Assembly: GCF_013266695.1 (NCBI RefSeq)
Contig: NZ_JABRXF010000001.1
Coordinates: 2,113,736-2,177,735, forward strand
DNA: 64,000 nucleotides
Source: Hongsoonwoonella zoysiae
Lineage (GTDB): Bacteria > Pseudomonadota > Alphaproteobacteria > Rhizobiales > Stappiaceae
Reading direction: 5' to 3'
The notes below the pieces were generated by a model. The model saw only the letters and a program-made list of their open reading frames with translations, was not told the origin of the DNA and did not search any database. The translations under genes were made by a program, and so were the position numbers. This document shows positions 52,693 to 61,927 of this stretch, in pieces (position 1 is the stretch's first letter; each line of letters starts with the position of its first letter).

Positions 52693-55600
52693 ATGCGAAG
52701 CGGAGCCAGATCGGGCTTTCCGAGGGTGATTGCGCTGGCCGCGAAGTTCGTGCTCGCGTTGGCGCTTGGCTTACTGAACGTATCGCTTGCCGGCGCGGCT
52801 CCGCTCAAGGCCGAATTGACGGCGACGGCGGAAGAGGAGGGCTATGGCCGCCTCGTCCTGGCCTTTCCCGAACGCAGCCTTCTTCCGCAATATGACGCGC
52901 TTGTCGCCAACAACGTCCTGCGCGTTACGTTTCACGAACCGATCGATGTCGATGTTGGGGATGTCCCGGCAAAGCTTGGGAATTTCGTATCCATCGCCCG
53001 CCAGGATCCGGACGGCATGGCGGTTCGCTTCGCGCTCACGCGGGAGTTCCGCATCAACACGATGGAAGCGGGCGAAAAGCTTTTTATCGACCTGCTTCCA
53101 AGCGGTTGGGACGGACCTCCGCCGCGCCTTCCAGACAGTGTGATCGAGGAACTGGCGAAACGCGCGGAGAAAGCCTTGAAAAAGGCGAGGGCCCTGGAGC
53201 AGGCGCGCTTGCGCGGCCAGACCGAACCCATGGTCGACCTGCGTATCGGTTCGCATCCCACGTTCACCAGGCTGTCCTTTCAGTGGAATCTTGCATTCGA
53301 TTCCGCCTTCATTCGCGAAAATGACATCGTCAGGGTAACCTTCAACCACGATGCGAAGCTCGATCTTTCGGATCTGAGGGCCCATCTGCCGCGTGGCATC
53401 GTCGATGCGACCTCCTTCAGCGATGACGGAAAGCTCAAGTTTCTATTGCGCCTTGCCAAGGGCGTGAACGTTCGCGCTTTTCGCGAGGACAATGCCTATG
53501 TCGTCGATGTGACGCCGGAACGCGAAGACGGCGATCCGATCAACCAATCGATCGATGCCGAACTTTCCCCGCCCGTATCGGCGGGTGCCCGCGATGTCGT
53601 CGAAACGCAAGGCTCGCCCGCAAATCCGGACGACGGGAAGAAAACCGCCGCCGGCCCGGTGCCTGCCGCCCTCCTGCAGGCGAAATCCGCCGGCGCCCAG
53701 GCGGACGCGACTTCCACAAACACGGAAGATGCTGGCGGCGCTGCGGCCGATGACGGGAAAACGGCGAAGGCGCCGTCGAAGGAACAGCGATCGACCATAT
53801 CCGGCAATGTCGAGGAACCGGGCGATGAAGGGCAAGGCGCTGTCGGCGAGGCGGTTCCATCGGCAATCGATCTGGCGGCACTCAAGAGCGCCAGTGGCGC
53901 CGACGCTCTGAAGGAGGTCAATCCGGAAAGCCTGCCGGAAGATTACGGGGAGGACGCCCGCCGCTTCGTCGGCGCGGAGGCGCGCCGGATAGGCAATACC
54001 GTGCGGGTTGTATTTCCGTTCTCCAGGCCGGTGTCTTCGGCGGTTTTCCGCCGCTACCAGAGCGTCTGGCTCGTTTTCGACACCAACGATCCCGTCGATG
54101 TTAGGGGAATGCGCTCGGTGCTCGGCGACACCGCCGAAGCGGTTGAAATCGAGGAATTTGAAGATTGGCAGAGCGTGCGCATCGATCTTGCGAAAAACGC
54201 GCTCGCAACCGTGGCTGCCGAAGGTGACAACTGGGTGTTGACGCTTGGAGAGACGATTGTAGAGCCTTCGCGGCCCTTGCAAATCAAGCGGAATGTACGA
54301 AGCGATGGCGGGACGATCCTCCACGTGCCGATGAAAGAACCGCAGCATGTCCGCCGGCTGAAGGATCCGTTTGTAGGAGACGAGATCATCGCCGTTACCG
54401 CCTTCGGCCCGTCACGCGGGCTGATCAAGCCGCAGGCCTTCGTGGAACTGGACGCGCTGATGTCGGCACACGGCGTGGCCCTGCGCAAGAAGGCGGAATA
54501 CCTGAAAGTCGAAACGGATGGCGACGTCGTGCGGATCGAAGGGCCTCGCGGCCTGTATCTCTCCAATGAGCACTTGCAGCAGGGCACCCGCGTTCTCGAG
54601 ACGATCATCGACCCGGACCAGCCCGGCCAGATCAATCTGGGCGCGCTCATGACGGCGAGCACGCCGGATTTTCTGACGCGTGCGAAAAACCTCCAATTCA
54701 AGATCGCAGCGACGCCCGAAGGCGAAAGACGCGGCCCGAGAATGGATCTCGCGCGGTTTTACCTTGCCCATGGCCTCGCACAAGAAGCCCTTGCCATGAT
54801 GCATCTGGCCGCCGAGGACGATCCGGCGATCGAGCGTGACGCGAGCTTCAACCTCATGCTCGGCGCCGCGCAGATGCTGGCCGGCCGCCCGAAGGTTGCC
54901 GAAAAACATCTGAGCCGCCCGGCACTCAGAAACAGTCCTGACGCCGCCGTTTGGCAGACGATCGCAAGCGCGTCCCTTTCGAAGTGGAATGAGGCAAGGC
55001 TCGCATTCCCGAGGGGAAGCGCCGTGATTGGCAATTATCCGATCTCTATCGAGAACGAATTCAATCTTTCTGCCGCGGAAACTTTGGTCGAAGCCAACGA
55101 CTTCGGCGAAGCCTCTCAGGTTCTTTCTGAGGTTGACCCCAGTGTTGTCTCACCCGCACAAGCCGCCCGTTATGATCTTCTGCGAGGGCGGATCGCCGAT
55201 GCCTCGGGCAGGTCTCGCGAAGCCCTGACGTCCTTCGACCTGGTACGGCGTTCGATAGACCGACCGCATGCGGCCGAGGCAGTGTACCGTTCTGTGCGCA
55301 TCCGCTACAGGGATGGCGAGATCAACACCACCGAGGCGATCGAACAGCTCGCCGCTCTCGCGACATCCTGGCGCGGTGACGAGACGGAGTTGAAGACGCT
55401 GCGTCTGCTGTCCAAACTCTATGTAAAACAGGGCAATTATCGTGCGGCATTCGAGAATATGAAGGCTGCTGTCCTTGCCGATCCGGATTCTCCGACCACG
55501 CGCCTTCTCCAGGAAGACATGAATGCCGTCTTCGCATCGCTCTTTCTGGATGGCAGGGCAGACGAGATGGACGCGATAGAAGCGCTTGCCCTGTTTTATG

Positions 55601-56427
55601 ACTTCCGCGAGTTGACCCCCGTCGGCCATCGCGGCGATGAAATGGTGCGCCATCTCGCCAGCCGGCTGATTTCCGTTGATCTGCTGGATCAGGCGGCGGA
55701 ACTCCTGCAACACCAGGTCGACAACCGCCTCAAGGGCGCGGCACGCGCTCAAATCGCGGCCGACCTTGGGGTGGTCTACCTGATGAACGGAAAACCGGCC
55801 GAAAGCTTGCGCGTTCTCAACCGGACCCGGCAGGCGCAGCTTCCCCGCACCCTCAAGCGCCAACGCAACATCGTGGAAGCCCGGGCCCTGACGGAAAGCG
55901 GCCGTCCCGACCTCGCGCTCGAGATCGTACGCAACATGCGCGGCGAGGATGTGGAGCGGCTGCGGGCCGATACATTCTGGGCGGCGGGCCGTTGGCGCGA
56001 CGCCGGTGAACAGCTTGAGGAAATGAGCGGCAGTCGATGGGGCGACAACGTGCCGCTCAGCGAGCGTGAACGGTCCGATGTTTTGCGTGCCGCCGTCGCC
56101 TACTCGCTTGCCGAAGATCAGTTTTCCCTCGACCGGCTGCGCACGAAATTCGCTCCCAAGATGGCGGACAGCCCGCAGGGAGCGGCGTTCGAGGTGGCAA
56201 CCCGCCCGATCAACAGCCGTGGTGTGGAATTCCTCTCCGTTGCTGACAGTCTGGATCAGGTGGATTCGCTCGATATTTTCCTGTCGGAGTATCAACGCAA
56301 ATACCTGCGGCCCTCCAACGGCAATCTTGTCGCCAGATCGGGAAAGAAGCGCAACGCCACGGACGGCGACGCGGCAAGCATCGGGCCGGCGGCGGATGCC
56401 GGCAGCTCCGCCGCACCGCAAGGCTGA
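52693..56427 (+). CDS. Large secreted AMIN-like/TPR protein of unknown function
   Basis: ATG 52693 is chosen, giving ~1,244 residues. A signal peptide (FVLALALGLLNVSLAGAA) is followed by three or four AMIN-like beta modules, each with a VRVTF/VWLVFD strand pattern (about residues 35-150, 175-275 and 420-620), separated by a disordered Ala/Asp/Pro linker (~280-400). The C-terminal ~550 residues are helical and TPR-like (AQEALAMMHLAAEDDPA, VYLMNGKPAESLRVLNRTRQ). AMIN domains commonly bind peptidoglycan. It lies at the end of the fliL-fliM-motE unit, so a periplasmic motor-scaffold role is possible, but it is unproven. Confidence 0.7.
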   Translation: MRSGARSGFPRVIALAAKFVLALALGLLNVSLAGAAPLKAELTATAEEEGYGRLVLAFPERSLLPQYDALVANNVLRVTFHEPIDVDVGDVPAKLGNFVSIARQDPDGMAVRFALTREFRINTMEAGEKLFIDLLPSGWDGPPPRLPDSVIEELAKRAEKALKKARALEQARLRGQTEPMVDLRIGSHPTFTRLSFQWNLAFDSAFIRENDIVRVTFNHDAKLDLSDLRAHLPRGIVDATSFSDDGKLKFLLRLAKGVNVRAFREDNAYVVDVTPEREDGDPINQSIDAELSPPVSAGARDVVETQGSPANPDDGKKTAAGPVPAALLQAKSAGAQADATSTNTEDAGGAAADDGKTAKAPSKEQRSTISGNVEEPGDEGQGAVGEAVPSAIDLAALKSASGADALKEVNPESLPEDYGEDARRFVGAEARRIGNTVRVVFPFSRPVSSAVFRRYQSVWLVFDTNDPVDVRGMRSVLGDTAEAVEIEEFEDWQSVRIDLAKNALATVAAEGDNWVLTLGETIVEPSRPLQIKRNVRSDGGTILHVPMKEPQHVRRLKDPFVGDEIIAVTAFGPSRGLIKPQAFVELDALMSAHGVALRKKAEYLKVETDGDVVRIEGPRGLYLSNEHLQQGTRVLETIIDPDQPGQINLGALMTASTPDFLTRAKNLQFKIAATPEGERRGPRMDLARFYLAHGLAQEALAMMHLAAEDDPAIERDASFNLMLGAAQMLAGRPKVAEKHLSRPALRNSPDAAVWQTIASASLSKWNEARLAFPRGSAVIGNYPISIENEFNLSAAETLVEANDFGEASQVLSEVDPSVVSPAQAARYDLLRGRIADASGRSREALTSFDLVRRSIDRPHAAEAVYRSVRIRYRDGEINTTEAIEQLAALATSWRGDETELKTLRLLSKLYVKQGNYRAAFENMKAAVLADPDSPTTRLLQEDMNAVFASLFLDGRADEMDAIEALALFYDFRELTPVGHRGDEMVRHLASRLISVDLLDQAAELLQHQVDNRLKGAARAQIAADLGVVYLMNGKPAESLRVLNRTRQAQLPRTLKRQRNIVEARALTESGRPDLALEIVRNMRGEDVERLRADTFWAAGRWRDAGEQLEEMSGSRWGDNVPLSERERSDVLRAAVAYSLAEDQFSLDRLRTKFAPKMADSPQGAAFEVATRPINSRGVEFLSVADSLDQVDSLDIFLSEYQRKYLRPSNGNLVARSGKKRNATDGDAASIGPAADAGSSAAPQG

Positions 56428-56587
56428 TACCCTGCTGTGTGTTGCGGGCAGTTATTTTCCCGCCTGACAGAGCTTGAAATGCGAGGCGAGGGCTAAGGCT
56501 TCAGAGTTTGCGCCCAATTACGGCGAGCCGCTCCCGCCGCCTAGTCTGGGCATACGTTGCCCTTCAATCGGCCAAGCCTTGCTTTCT
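56428..56587. other. Short convergent intergenic region
   Basis: 160 bp between the large secreted protein gene and fliP. No clear terminator or gene is visible. Confidence 0.4.
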
Positions 56588-57355
56588 CTAACCGCCGGCA
56601 AAGCTTCGCACCAGGCTGCCGGCGACCATGTTCCAGCCGTCCACAAGCACGAAGAATATCAGCTTGAACGGGAGGGAGATCACGATCGGCGGCAGCATCA
56701 TCATGCCCATCGACATGAGGACCGACGCGATTACGAGATCGATAATCAAAAACGGCAGGTATAGAAGGAAGCCAATTTCGAAAGCGCGCCGCAGCTCGCT
56801 TATCATGAAGGCCGGGACAAGCACGCGCAGGCTGATATCCTGAGGCGTTTCCGGCGTCTCCTGACCGGATAGCTCAAGGAAAAGCCCGACGTCCTTCTCT
56901 CTCACATTTGCACGCATGAATGTGTGAAAGGGTATTGCTGCGCGCTCGAACGCCTGGTCGAGCTCGATCGTGCCTTCGACAAGGGGCTGGATGGCATCGT
57001 CATAGGCCGTCTGAAACGTAGGCGCCATGATGAAGGCGGTGAGAAACAGCGCCAGGCTCGTCATGACCGCATTGGGAGGCGCCGTCTGAAGCCCGATGGC
57101 CGAGCGCAGAAGCGAAAGTACGACGACGATACGCGTGAAACTCGTCACCATCACGATGATCGACGGCGCAAGGCTCAGGATAGTGAGCAGGGCAACGAGC
57201 TGGACCGCCCGTTCCGTTAGCGTTGTTCCTTCGCCAAAATCGACCGAAAGTCCCTGAGCATAGGATGGTGACGCAGCGAGCGCCATCAACGCAACCGCAC
57301 CGGCCAGGAGAGGCGCTGCCTTCCTGATCAACTGCCGGAAAATAGCCGACTTCAT
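56588..57355 (-). CDS. fliP: Flagellar type III export gate protein FliP
   Basis: The 255-residue protein has a cleavable signal peptide (LLAGAVALMALAASPSYAQ) and the family signature SIIVMVTSFTRIVVVLSLLR, with LRSAIGLQTAPPNAVMTSLA and a C-terminal MGMMMLPPIVISLPFKLIFF. It forms the export gate with FliQ and FliR. Its ATG overlaps the fliO stop (ATGA). It is unusual only in lying convergent to the fliL-fliM unit. Confidence 0.97.
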   Translation of the reverse strand: MKSAIFRQLIRKAAPLLAGAVALMALAASPSYAQGLSVDFGEGTTLTERAVQLVALLTILSLAPSIIVMVTSFTRIVVVLSLLRSAIGLQTAPPNAVMTSLALFLTAFIMAPTFQTAYDDAIQPLVEGTIELDQAFERAAIPFHTFMRANVREKDVGLFLELSGQETPETPQDISLRVLVPAFMISELRRAFEIGFLLYLPFLIIDLVIASVLMSMGMMMLPPIVISLPFKLIFFVLVDGWNMVAGSLVRSFAGG

Positions 57356-58998
57356 TTATTCCTGTTTCCACTTATCTCGTTGAGAAGCTTTGCCATTTCT
57401 TCTTCAATGGCGTCGATGGTCACAGGATCGTTATTCTTTTTAGCCTCTGGCGCTGCGTCTGTGGACGCTTCCTTCGAGGTTTCGCCGGATTTCCGGTCGT
57501 CTATCGGTTCGCCGGTATCGCCGGCGGATTTTATGTCCTTAGGCGCGGGCGGCATTTCGGCTTTGGGTTCCGCCTTTACGTCGGCGTTGGCCGCAGCCGG
57601 TCCCTCGCCGGGCCGGCCTTGCGGGTCAGCGTTTTTTGCCGGCGCGGAAGAAGGCGTCGTTCCCTTCGATGCCGTATCGAGTTCCGAAGCCTGGTCCCGG
57701 GGGGAAGCCGGATCCGATATCTCACTCCGCGGCGTTTCGGCTTTTTTCTCTGCAGGGCTGAACGCGGTGGCTTTCCTGTCGGGATCGGTCACCGCACTTG
57801 GGGCGGGCGCAGGTTCACCGAAAAGCTTCTGCGGCGAAACCTCCGGTGCCTCGCGCTGCGGTGCAGGCTTCGGTTCTTTCCTGACCGCGCGCAGCTCCGG
57901 TTCGGTTTTCGTGTCCGCCCCGCTTTGCTTTTCGGAGGGCTGATCAAGCGCGCCGCGCAGGCTTTCCTCCAGATGGCTCGTAAGATCGAGATCGGGACCG
58001 GCCGGGCGTTCCGGCGCCACGGGAGGTGCGGCGGTTGCTGCGTCTGAAGGTTTCGAGGCACCGGGCTGGCCGCTCATTTTAGGCTCGGCGCGTGGAGAGG
58101 TGGCGTTATCGCCAGCCGCTCTGGGCGGTACGGGAGGCGTAGCTGGCGCCCGGGGCGGCTGCGGCGCTTCTTGTTGGGGGCGTTGCGGGTAGGCCGAGCG
58201 CGCGGATGCCGCAGGGCCCGAAGACGGCGGTGATATGGAGCGATGCGGCTCTCGCACGGTGCTCCTATCGGTGTCCTGTGGAGGCCGAGCCTGTTGTCCG
58301 GCCGTTTTTTCGGGGGGCGCCTTCGACGTCAGGTCCTTGGCGAGATGGGCTACCGCGGCACCTGCGGCGGCGACCGCCGCTCCAGCGCGCCGCTGCGGCG
58401 AGGAGGAGCCTCCGGGCCGCTCCTGCGGCGGTTGGGGACCGGGAGAAGGCGCGCGCTGCTGCGACGGTTGCGGCGCGGCGGGCGAGCGCAAGGGCTGGGT
58501 CGGACGTTGCGAAGCTTCGGGACGTTGCGGTTTTGCGGCCGGTCGTGGAGGCTGCTGCTGGGCCGTGGTTGCCTGAGGTGCAGGTGGGGATGGCGTTTGC
58601 GCCGCCAAAGGGGCGGTTGCGGGTTCCCCGGCCACCGAAGGCTCGGGCATCATCTGCGCCGGCTGCCCGGGCCGTGGATAATTCGCGCTGACCGGTACAC
58701 CGCGCACGATATTCTGCTCGACAACCACATCGCTCGGCCCACCGATAAGCAGAAGATGTTCCACGTTGTCGCGGCGGATCAGCACCAAACGCCTGCGCGC
58801 GTCAAGGCCGGTGGCATCCATCACCGCAATTCGCGGCTGCCGGTTGCGATTGCCAGACATTCTAGAGCCGGTGATCCGGCGCAATATCCACACGAAAACC
58901 GCTATGAGCGCAAGGACGATCAGCACGGCGATGAAGAACTGAACGCCCCGGGCGAAGCCGGCGTCCATTTCAAAGGTTTCTATCAGCCATTCGCTCAT
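57352..58998 (-). CDS. fliO: FliO-like flagellar export protein with long Pro/Ala-rich tail
   Basis: Only the first ~105 residues look like FliO: one membrane helix (VQFFIAVLIVLALIAVFVWIL) and RIAVMDATGLDARRRLVLIR, VEHLLLIGGPSDVVVEQNIV. The remaining ~440 residues are disordered, rich in Pro, Ala, Gln and charged residues, ending in a short helix (IDAIEEEMAKLLNEISG). E. coli FliO has ~121 residues, so the tail is unusual. FliO helps assemble the FliP ring; the 4-nt overlap with fliP agrees. Confidence 0.88.
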   Translation of the reverse strand: MSEWLIETFEMDAGFARGVQFFIAVLIVLALIAVFVWILRRITGSRMSGNRNRQPRIAVMDATGLDARRRLVLIRRDNVEHLLLIGGPSDVVVEQNIVRGVPVSANYPRPGQPAQMMPEPSVAGEPATAPLAAQTPSPPAPQATTAQQQPPRPAAKPQRPEASQRPTQPLRSPAAPQPSQQRAPSPGPQPPQERPGGSSSPQRRAGAAVAAAGAAVAHLAKDLTSKAPPEKTAGQQARPPQDTDRSTVREPHRSISPPSSGPAASARSAYPQRPQQEAPQPPRAPATPPVPPRAAGDNATSPRAEPKMSGQPGASKPSDAATAAPPVAPERPAGPDLDLTSHLEESLRGALDQPSEKQSGADTKTEPELRAVRKEPKPAPQREAPEVSPQKLFGEPAPAPSAVTDPDRKATAFSPAEKKAETPRSEISDPASPRDQASELDTASKGTTPSSAPAKNADPQGRPGEGPAAANADVKAEPKAEMPPAPKDIKSAGDTGEPIDDRKSGETSKEASTDAAPEAKKNNDPVTIDAIEEEMAKLLNEISGNRNK

Positions 58999-59570
58999 AC
59001 CAATTGAATCCCGTTCTCGTGCCGATCGGTTCCGCCCTGTCCCGGGGCGGGTTCGCAGGCATTGGCGGCTACCTTACCTTACTGCCTTCGGTGGCGGTCC
59101 TATCAACTGATGCGGTCCGGCGCTAGTGCGGCGAATTTGAAATGCGCCCGGCAGGCAGCCGCAAAACCGAGGCGTATTTCAATTTCGAATACCACGCTGA
59201 AAACACAGATTTACCAGTCACCCTTGTGAATCCGAAGTTTGTCTAGAGCATGCCGCCATGGGCGACGAACTTCTGTTTCGAGTAACTGGAGCGGCGACTC
59301 ACTGCGAACACTCCCGGCACCTCTCTAAGCAGCCTCTGAATGCGCTGTCTGCGCCTTTTTATAAGCGTAATAGATGATTCTCACCATCTTGCGAGGTTAA
59401 CAAGGTTTGGAAAATTATGCCGAGTTTACATTGCACAATGCGAAATCTGGAAATTTTTAGGCGCGGAAATCAGCCGCTTTCGCGCCGAACTGGTTTAACA
59501 CCCGTTAACTGTTAACCTCTCATTAACCACTCCGTCGGCAATTTCTACCCAGTAGCCAACGGAGAAGATC
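58999..59570. other. Divergent intergenic region fliO / flgB
   Basis: 572 bp with no supported gene. The flgB-proximal end is rich in GTTAAC words, including the CtrA box at 59512-59527. The centre (59200-59400) shows nothing that I can identify. Confidence 0.5.
59512..59527 (+). promoter_or_regulatory. CtrA binding site upstream of flgB
   Basis: TTAA-CCTCTCA-TTAAC is a perfect match to the CtrA consensus TTAA-N7-TTAAC, 43 bp before the flgB ATG. A further TTAAC-N5-TTAAC pair precedes it at about 59494. Confidence 0.8.
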
Positions 59571-59981
59571 ATGCCCATTTCGGATTTGCCTGTCTTCCAG
59601 GTGCTGAAGGCGAAGATGCAGTGGCATCAGGTTCGCCAGGGCGTTCTGTCGCAAAACGTGGCGAACGCCGACACGCCCGGATTTGCCGGCCGGGACCTGA
59701 AAGAATTCAATTTTTCGAACCAACTAGCCCTCACTTCCAGCGGGCTCGACACGGTAACCACCGACGCAGGGCATTTGTCGGGAAGCCTTAAGCGGGGTGA
59801 ATATTCCGCGAAGGTCGAGGAGGCGCCGTCGTTCGAGACGACGCCCGACGGGAGCACGGTCGTGCTCGAAGAACAGATGATGAAAGTGACCCAAAACCTT
59901 CTGGATTACCAGGCGGCCACGACGCTCTACAGCAAGGGGCTGGGCCTGATACGCACGGCTTTATCCTCCAGGGGCGCCTGA
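59571..59981 (+). CDS. flgB: Flagellar proximal rod protein FlgB
   Basis: The 136-residue protein has the FlgB rod signature MQWHQVRQGVLSQNVANADT PGFAGRDLKEF (two parts) and C-terminal EEQMMKVTQNLLDYQAATTL. ACGGAGAAG precedes the ATG. First gene of flgB-flgC-fliE-fliQ-fliR-flhB, the early-assembly unit encoding the rod base and export gate. Confidence 0.96.
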   Translation: MPISDLPVFQVLKAKMQWHQVRQGVLSQNVANADTPGFAGRDLKEFNFSNQLALTSSGLDTVTTDAGHLSGSLKRGEYSAKVEEAPSFETTPDGSTVVLEEQMMKVTQNLLDYQAATTLYSKGLGLIRTALSSRGA

Positions 59982-60018
59982 TTGAAGGTTTGGGCCACCC
60001 GGTAACGGAGGCCGGAAA

Positions 60019-60429
60019 ATGGACTTTGTGAAATCGCTTTTTATCGCCGCATCCGGCTTGAAGGCACAGAACGGCCGCATGCGTGTGATCGCGGAAAACA
60101 TCGCCAATGCAAGCTCCACCGGGCGAACCCCGCAGGAGGAGCCCTATCGGCGCAAGATACCGACGTTTCAGGTGGCCCTCGACCGGGAGATGGGGGCGGA
60201 AATGGTCAAGCTCGGCAAGATCGAGATGGACCAGTCCGACTTCGGGCGGAAATACGAGCCGGGTCACCCGGCCGCGGATGAGAACGGCTATGTGCGTGTT
60301 CCCAACGTCAACACGCTGATCGAGACCGTGGACATGCGCGATGCCCAGCGCACCTACGAGGCAAATCTGAACGTCATTACAACAACGCGCAGGATGCTCC
60401 AGAGAACCTTCGAGATCCTTCGCGCCTAA
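60019..60429 (+). CDS. flgC: Flagellar proximal rod protein FlgC
   Basis: The 136-residue protein starts with SLFIAASGLKAQNGRMRVIA ENIANASSTG in two parts and ends VNTLIETVDMRDAQRTYEAN, the standard FlgC pattern with HPAADENGYVRVPNVN before it. ACGGAGG lies upstream. Part of the rod. Confidence 0.97.
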   Translation: MDFVKSLFIAASGLKAQNGRMRVIAENIANASSTGRTPQEEPYRRKIPTFQVALDREMGAEMVKLGKIEMDQSDFGRKYEPGHPAADENGYVRVPNVNTLIETVDMRDAQRTYEANLNVITTTRRMLQRTFEILRA

Positions 60430-60497
60430 GATCAAGTGCACCAGAATAACGAAATTGGCCCCCGGCAAGAAAATTCAAATCGATGGGAGTTGAGGCC

Positions 60498-60815
60498 ATG
60501 ACATCGCCAGTTTTTTCCACGCCCGCAGCGGCGGCAAATGCCTATAACAAGACGGCGGGGCTTACGAATCAGGTAATCTCGGCGCAGAATGACGAAACAC
60601 CGGATTTCGGCGCGCTCGTCAGGACCGCGGTCACATCGGTCGTCGAGCAGGGACGCGAAGCGGACGACAAGGCGTTGGGCCTCGTTCAGGGCAAGTCCGA
60701 CGTGGTTGACGTCGTCACCGCCGTGGCTGAAACCGAGGTTGCCATGGAAACGCTCGTTTCCGTCAGGGACCGCGTGATTTCCGCCTATCAGGAAATTCTG
60801 AGGATGCCGATCTGA
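60498..60815 (+). CDS. fliE: Flagellar hook-basal body complex protein FliE
   Basis: ATG 60498 has GGAG eight bases upstream; ATG 60483 has none. The 105-residue product has FGALVRTAVTSVVEQGREAD and the C-terminal AVAETEVAMETLVSVRDRVI SAYQEILRMPI, typical of FliE. It links the MS-ring/export gate to the rod. Confidence 0.95.
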   Translation: MTSPVFSTPAAAANAYNKTAGLTNQVISAQNDETPDFGALVRTAVTSVVEQGREADDKALGLVQGKSDVVDVVTAVAETEVAMETLVSVRDRVISAYQEILRMPI

Positions 60816-60843
60816 CGGCGTTCATGATGACAAAGGATGTGAA

Positions 60844-61110
60844 ATGACCGGCGCGGAAGTATTGGATGTTGCGAGGGAAGGCATCTGGACCCTCATCATC
60901 GTTTCCGCCCCGGTCATGATCATCGGCCTGCTGGTCGGTATCGTCATCGCACTCTTCCAAGCGCTGACGCAGATCCAGGAAATGACCCTGGTTTTCGTAC
61001 CGAAAATCATCGCAATCTTCGTCACGCTGTTGCTGGCGCTGCCTTTCATGGGGCAGGCGCTGTCGGGGTTCACGAATACGGTGGCTGATCTCATCGTTGC
61101 CAGCGGCTAG
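60844..61110 (+). CDS. fliQ: Flagellar export gate protein FliQ
   Basis: The 88-residue protein has two membrane helices (LIIVSAPVMIIGLLVGIVIA and IAIFVTLLLALPFMGQAL) joined by ALFQALTQIQEMTLVFVPKI, the FliQ signature. It packs around FliP and FliR in the gate. Confidence 0.97.
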   Translation: MTGAEVLDVAREGIWTLIIVSAPVMIIGLLVGIVIALFQALTQIQEMTLVFVPKIIAIFVTLLLALPFMGQALSGFTNTVADLIVASG

Positions 61111-61140
61111 GCAAGGCCGGCCCCGGGAGAGTGACCGGCG

Positions 61141-61914
61141 ATGACGCTTGATCTCGACTTTCTGCCTCAGGTCGCCACGGTGTTCGTGCTGGTTTTTGCG
61201 AGACTCGGCACCATGTTGATGCTGATGCCGGTGCTTGGGGAAACATCCATCCCCACGCGGGTTCGCCTGACGATGGCCATTCTTCTGACCTTCGTGTTCT
61301 ACCCGATAGCAGCACCTCTTTATCCCGTTTCACCGGCCATGCCGATGGCCGGACTCCTGACGCTGCTCGCCGGCGAAATGGCCATTGGTTTCTTCATCGG
61401 GCTGGCGGCGAAACTCATCACCTACACCCTGCAGATCGCCGGCGTCATTTTCGCAAGTCAGTCTGGCCTTGCCTTCGCGCTCGCCAATGATCCGACGAAC
61501 GAAGGCCAGCAAGGGGCTATCGTCGGTACATTCCTCGGCCTTCTCGGTGTCACGCTGGTTTTCGCGACCGATACGCACTACCTGATCATCGCCGCCCTTC
61601 ACGACAGCTTCACGCTGTTTCCACCTGCCGACTGGATGCCGGTGGGCGATTTCGCGGCTCTTTCGACGCAGATGGTGGCGGACATCTTCGAGATCGCCGT
61701 ACAGATGAGCGCGCCTTTCATCGTGGTCGGCCTTGTCTTTTATTTCGGGCTCGGGCTGCTAAACAAGCTTATGCCCCAGATGCAGATTTTCTTTATCGCG
61801 CTGCCACTCAACATCGTCATCGGCATCCTGATCCTGCTTGCACTTTTGATGACGATCATGGGCTGGTATCTGGAACATTTCGAAACGGCGATCGGCCGTT
61901 TCGTCGCCGGATAG
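61141..61914 (+). CDS. fliR: Flagellar export gate protein FliR
   Basis: The 257-residue membrane protein has six or so hydrophobic helices and FliR-type segments FARLGTMLMLMPVLGETSIP, VRLTMAILLTFVFYP and LGLLNKLMPQMQIFFIALPL. It completes the FliPQR export gate. Same operon as fliQ and flhB. Confidence 0.96.
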   Translation: MTLDLDFLPQVATVFVLVFARLGTMLMLMPVLGETSIPTRVRLTMAILLTFVFYPIAAPLYPVSPAMPMAGLLTLLAGEMAIGFFIGLAAKLITYTLQIAGVIFASQSGLAFALANDPTNEGQQGAIVGTFLGLLGVTLVFATDTHYLIIAALHDSFTLFPPADWMPVGDFAALSTQMVADIFEIAVQMSAPFIVVGLVFYFGLGLLNKLMPQMQIFFIALPLNIVIGILILLALLMTIMGWYLEHFETAIGRFVAG

Positions 61915-61927
61915 TTGGAGGAGGCAA

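Noticed and set aside
55150-56421. 423-codon minus-strand open frame opposite the large secreted protein
   Set aside because: The plus-strand frame is three times longer, with signal peptide and repeats; the antisense frame is a shadow of the high GC content.
59395-59425. Possible sigma-54 element before flgB (TTGGAAAATTATGCC)
   Set aside because: Spacing between GG and GC is 8 instead of 10, so it cannot be a functional -24/-12 promoter.
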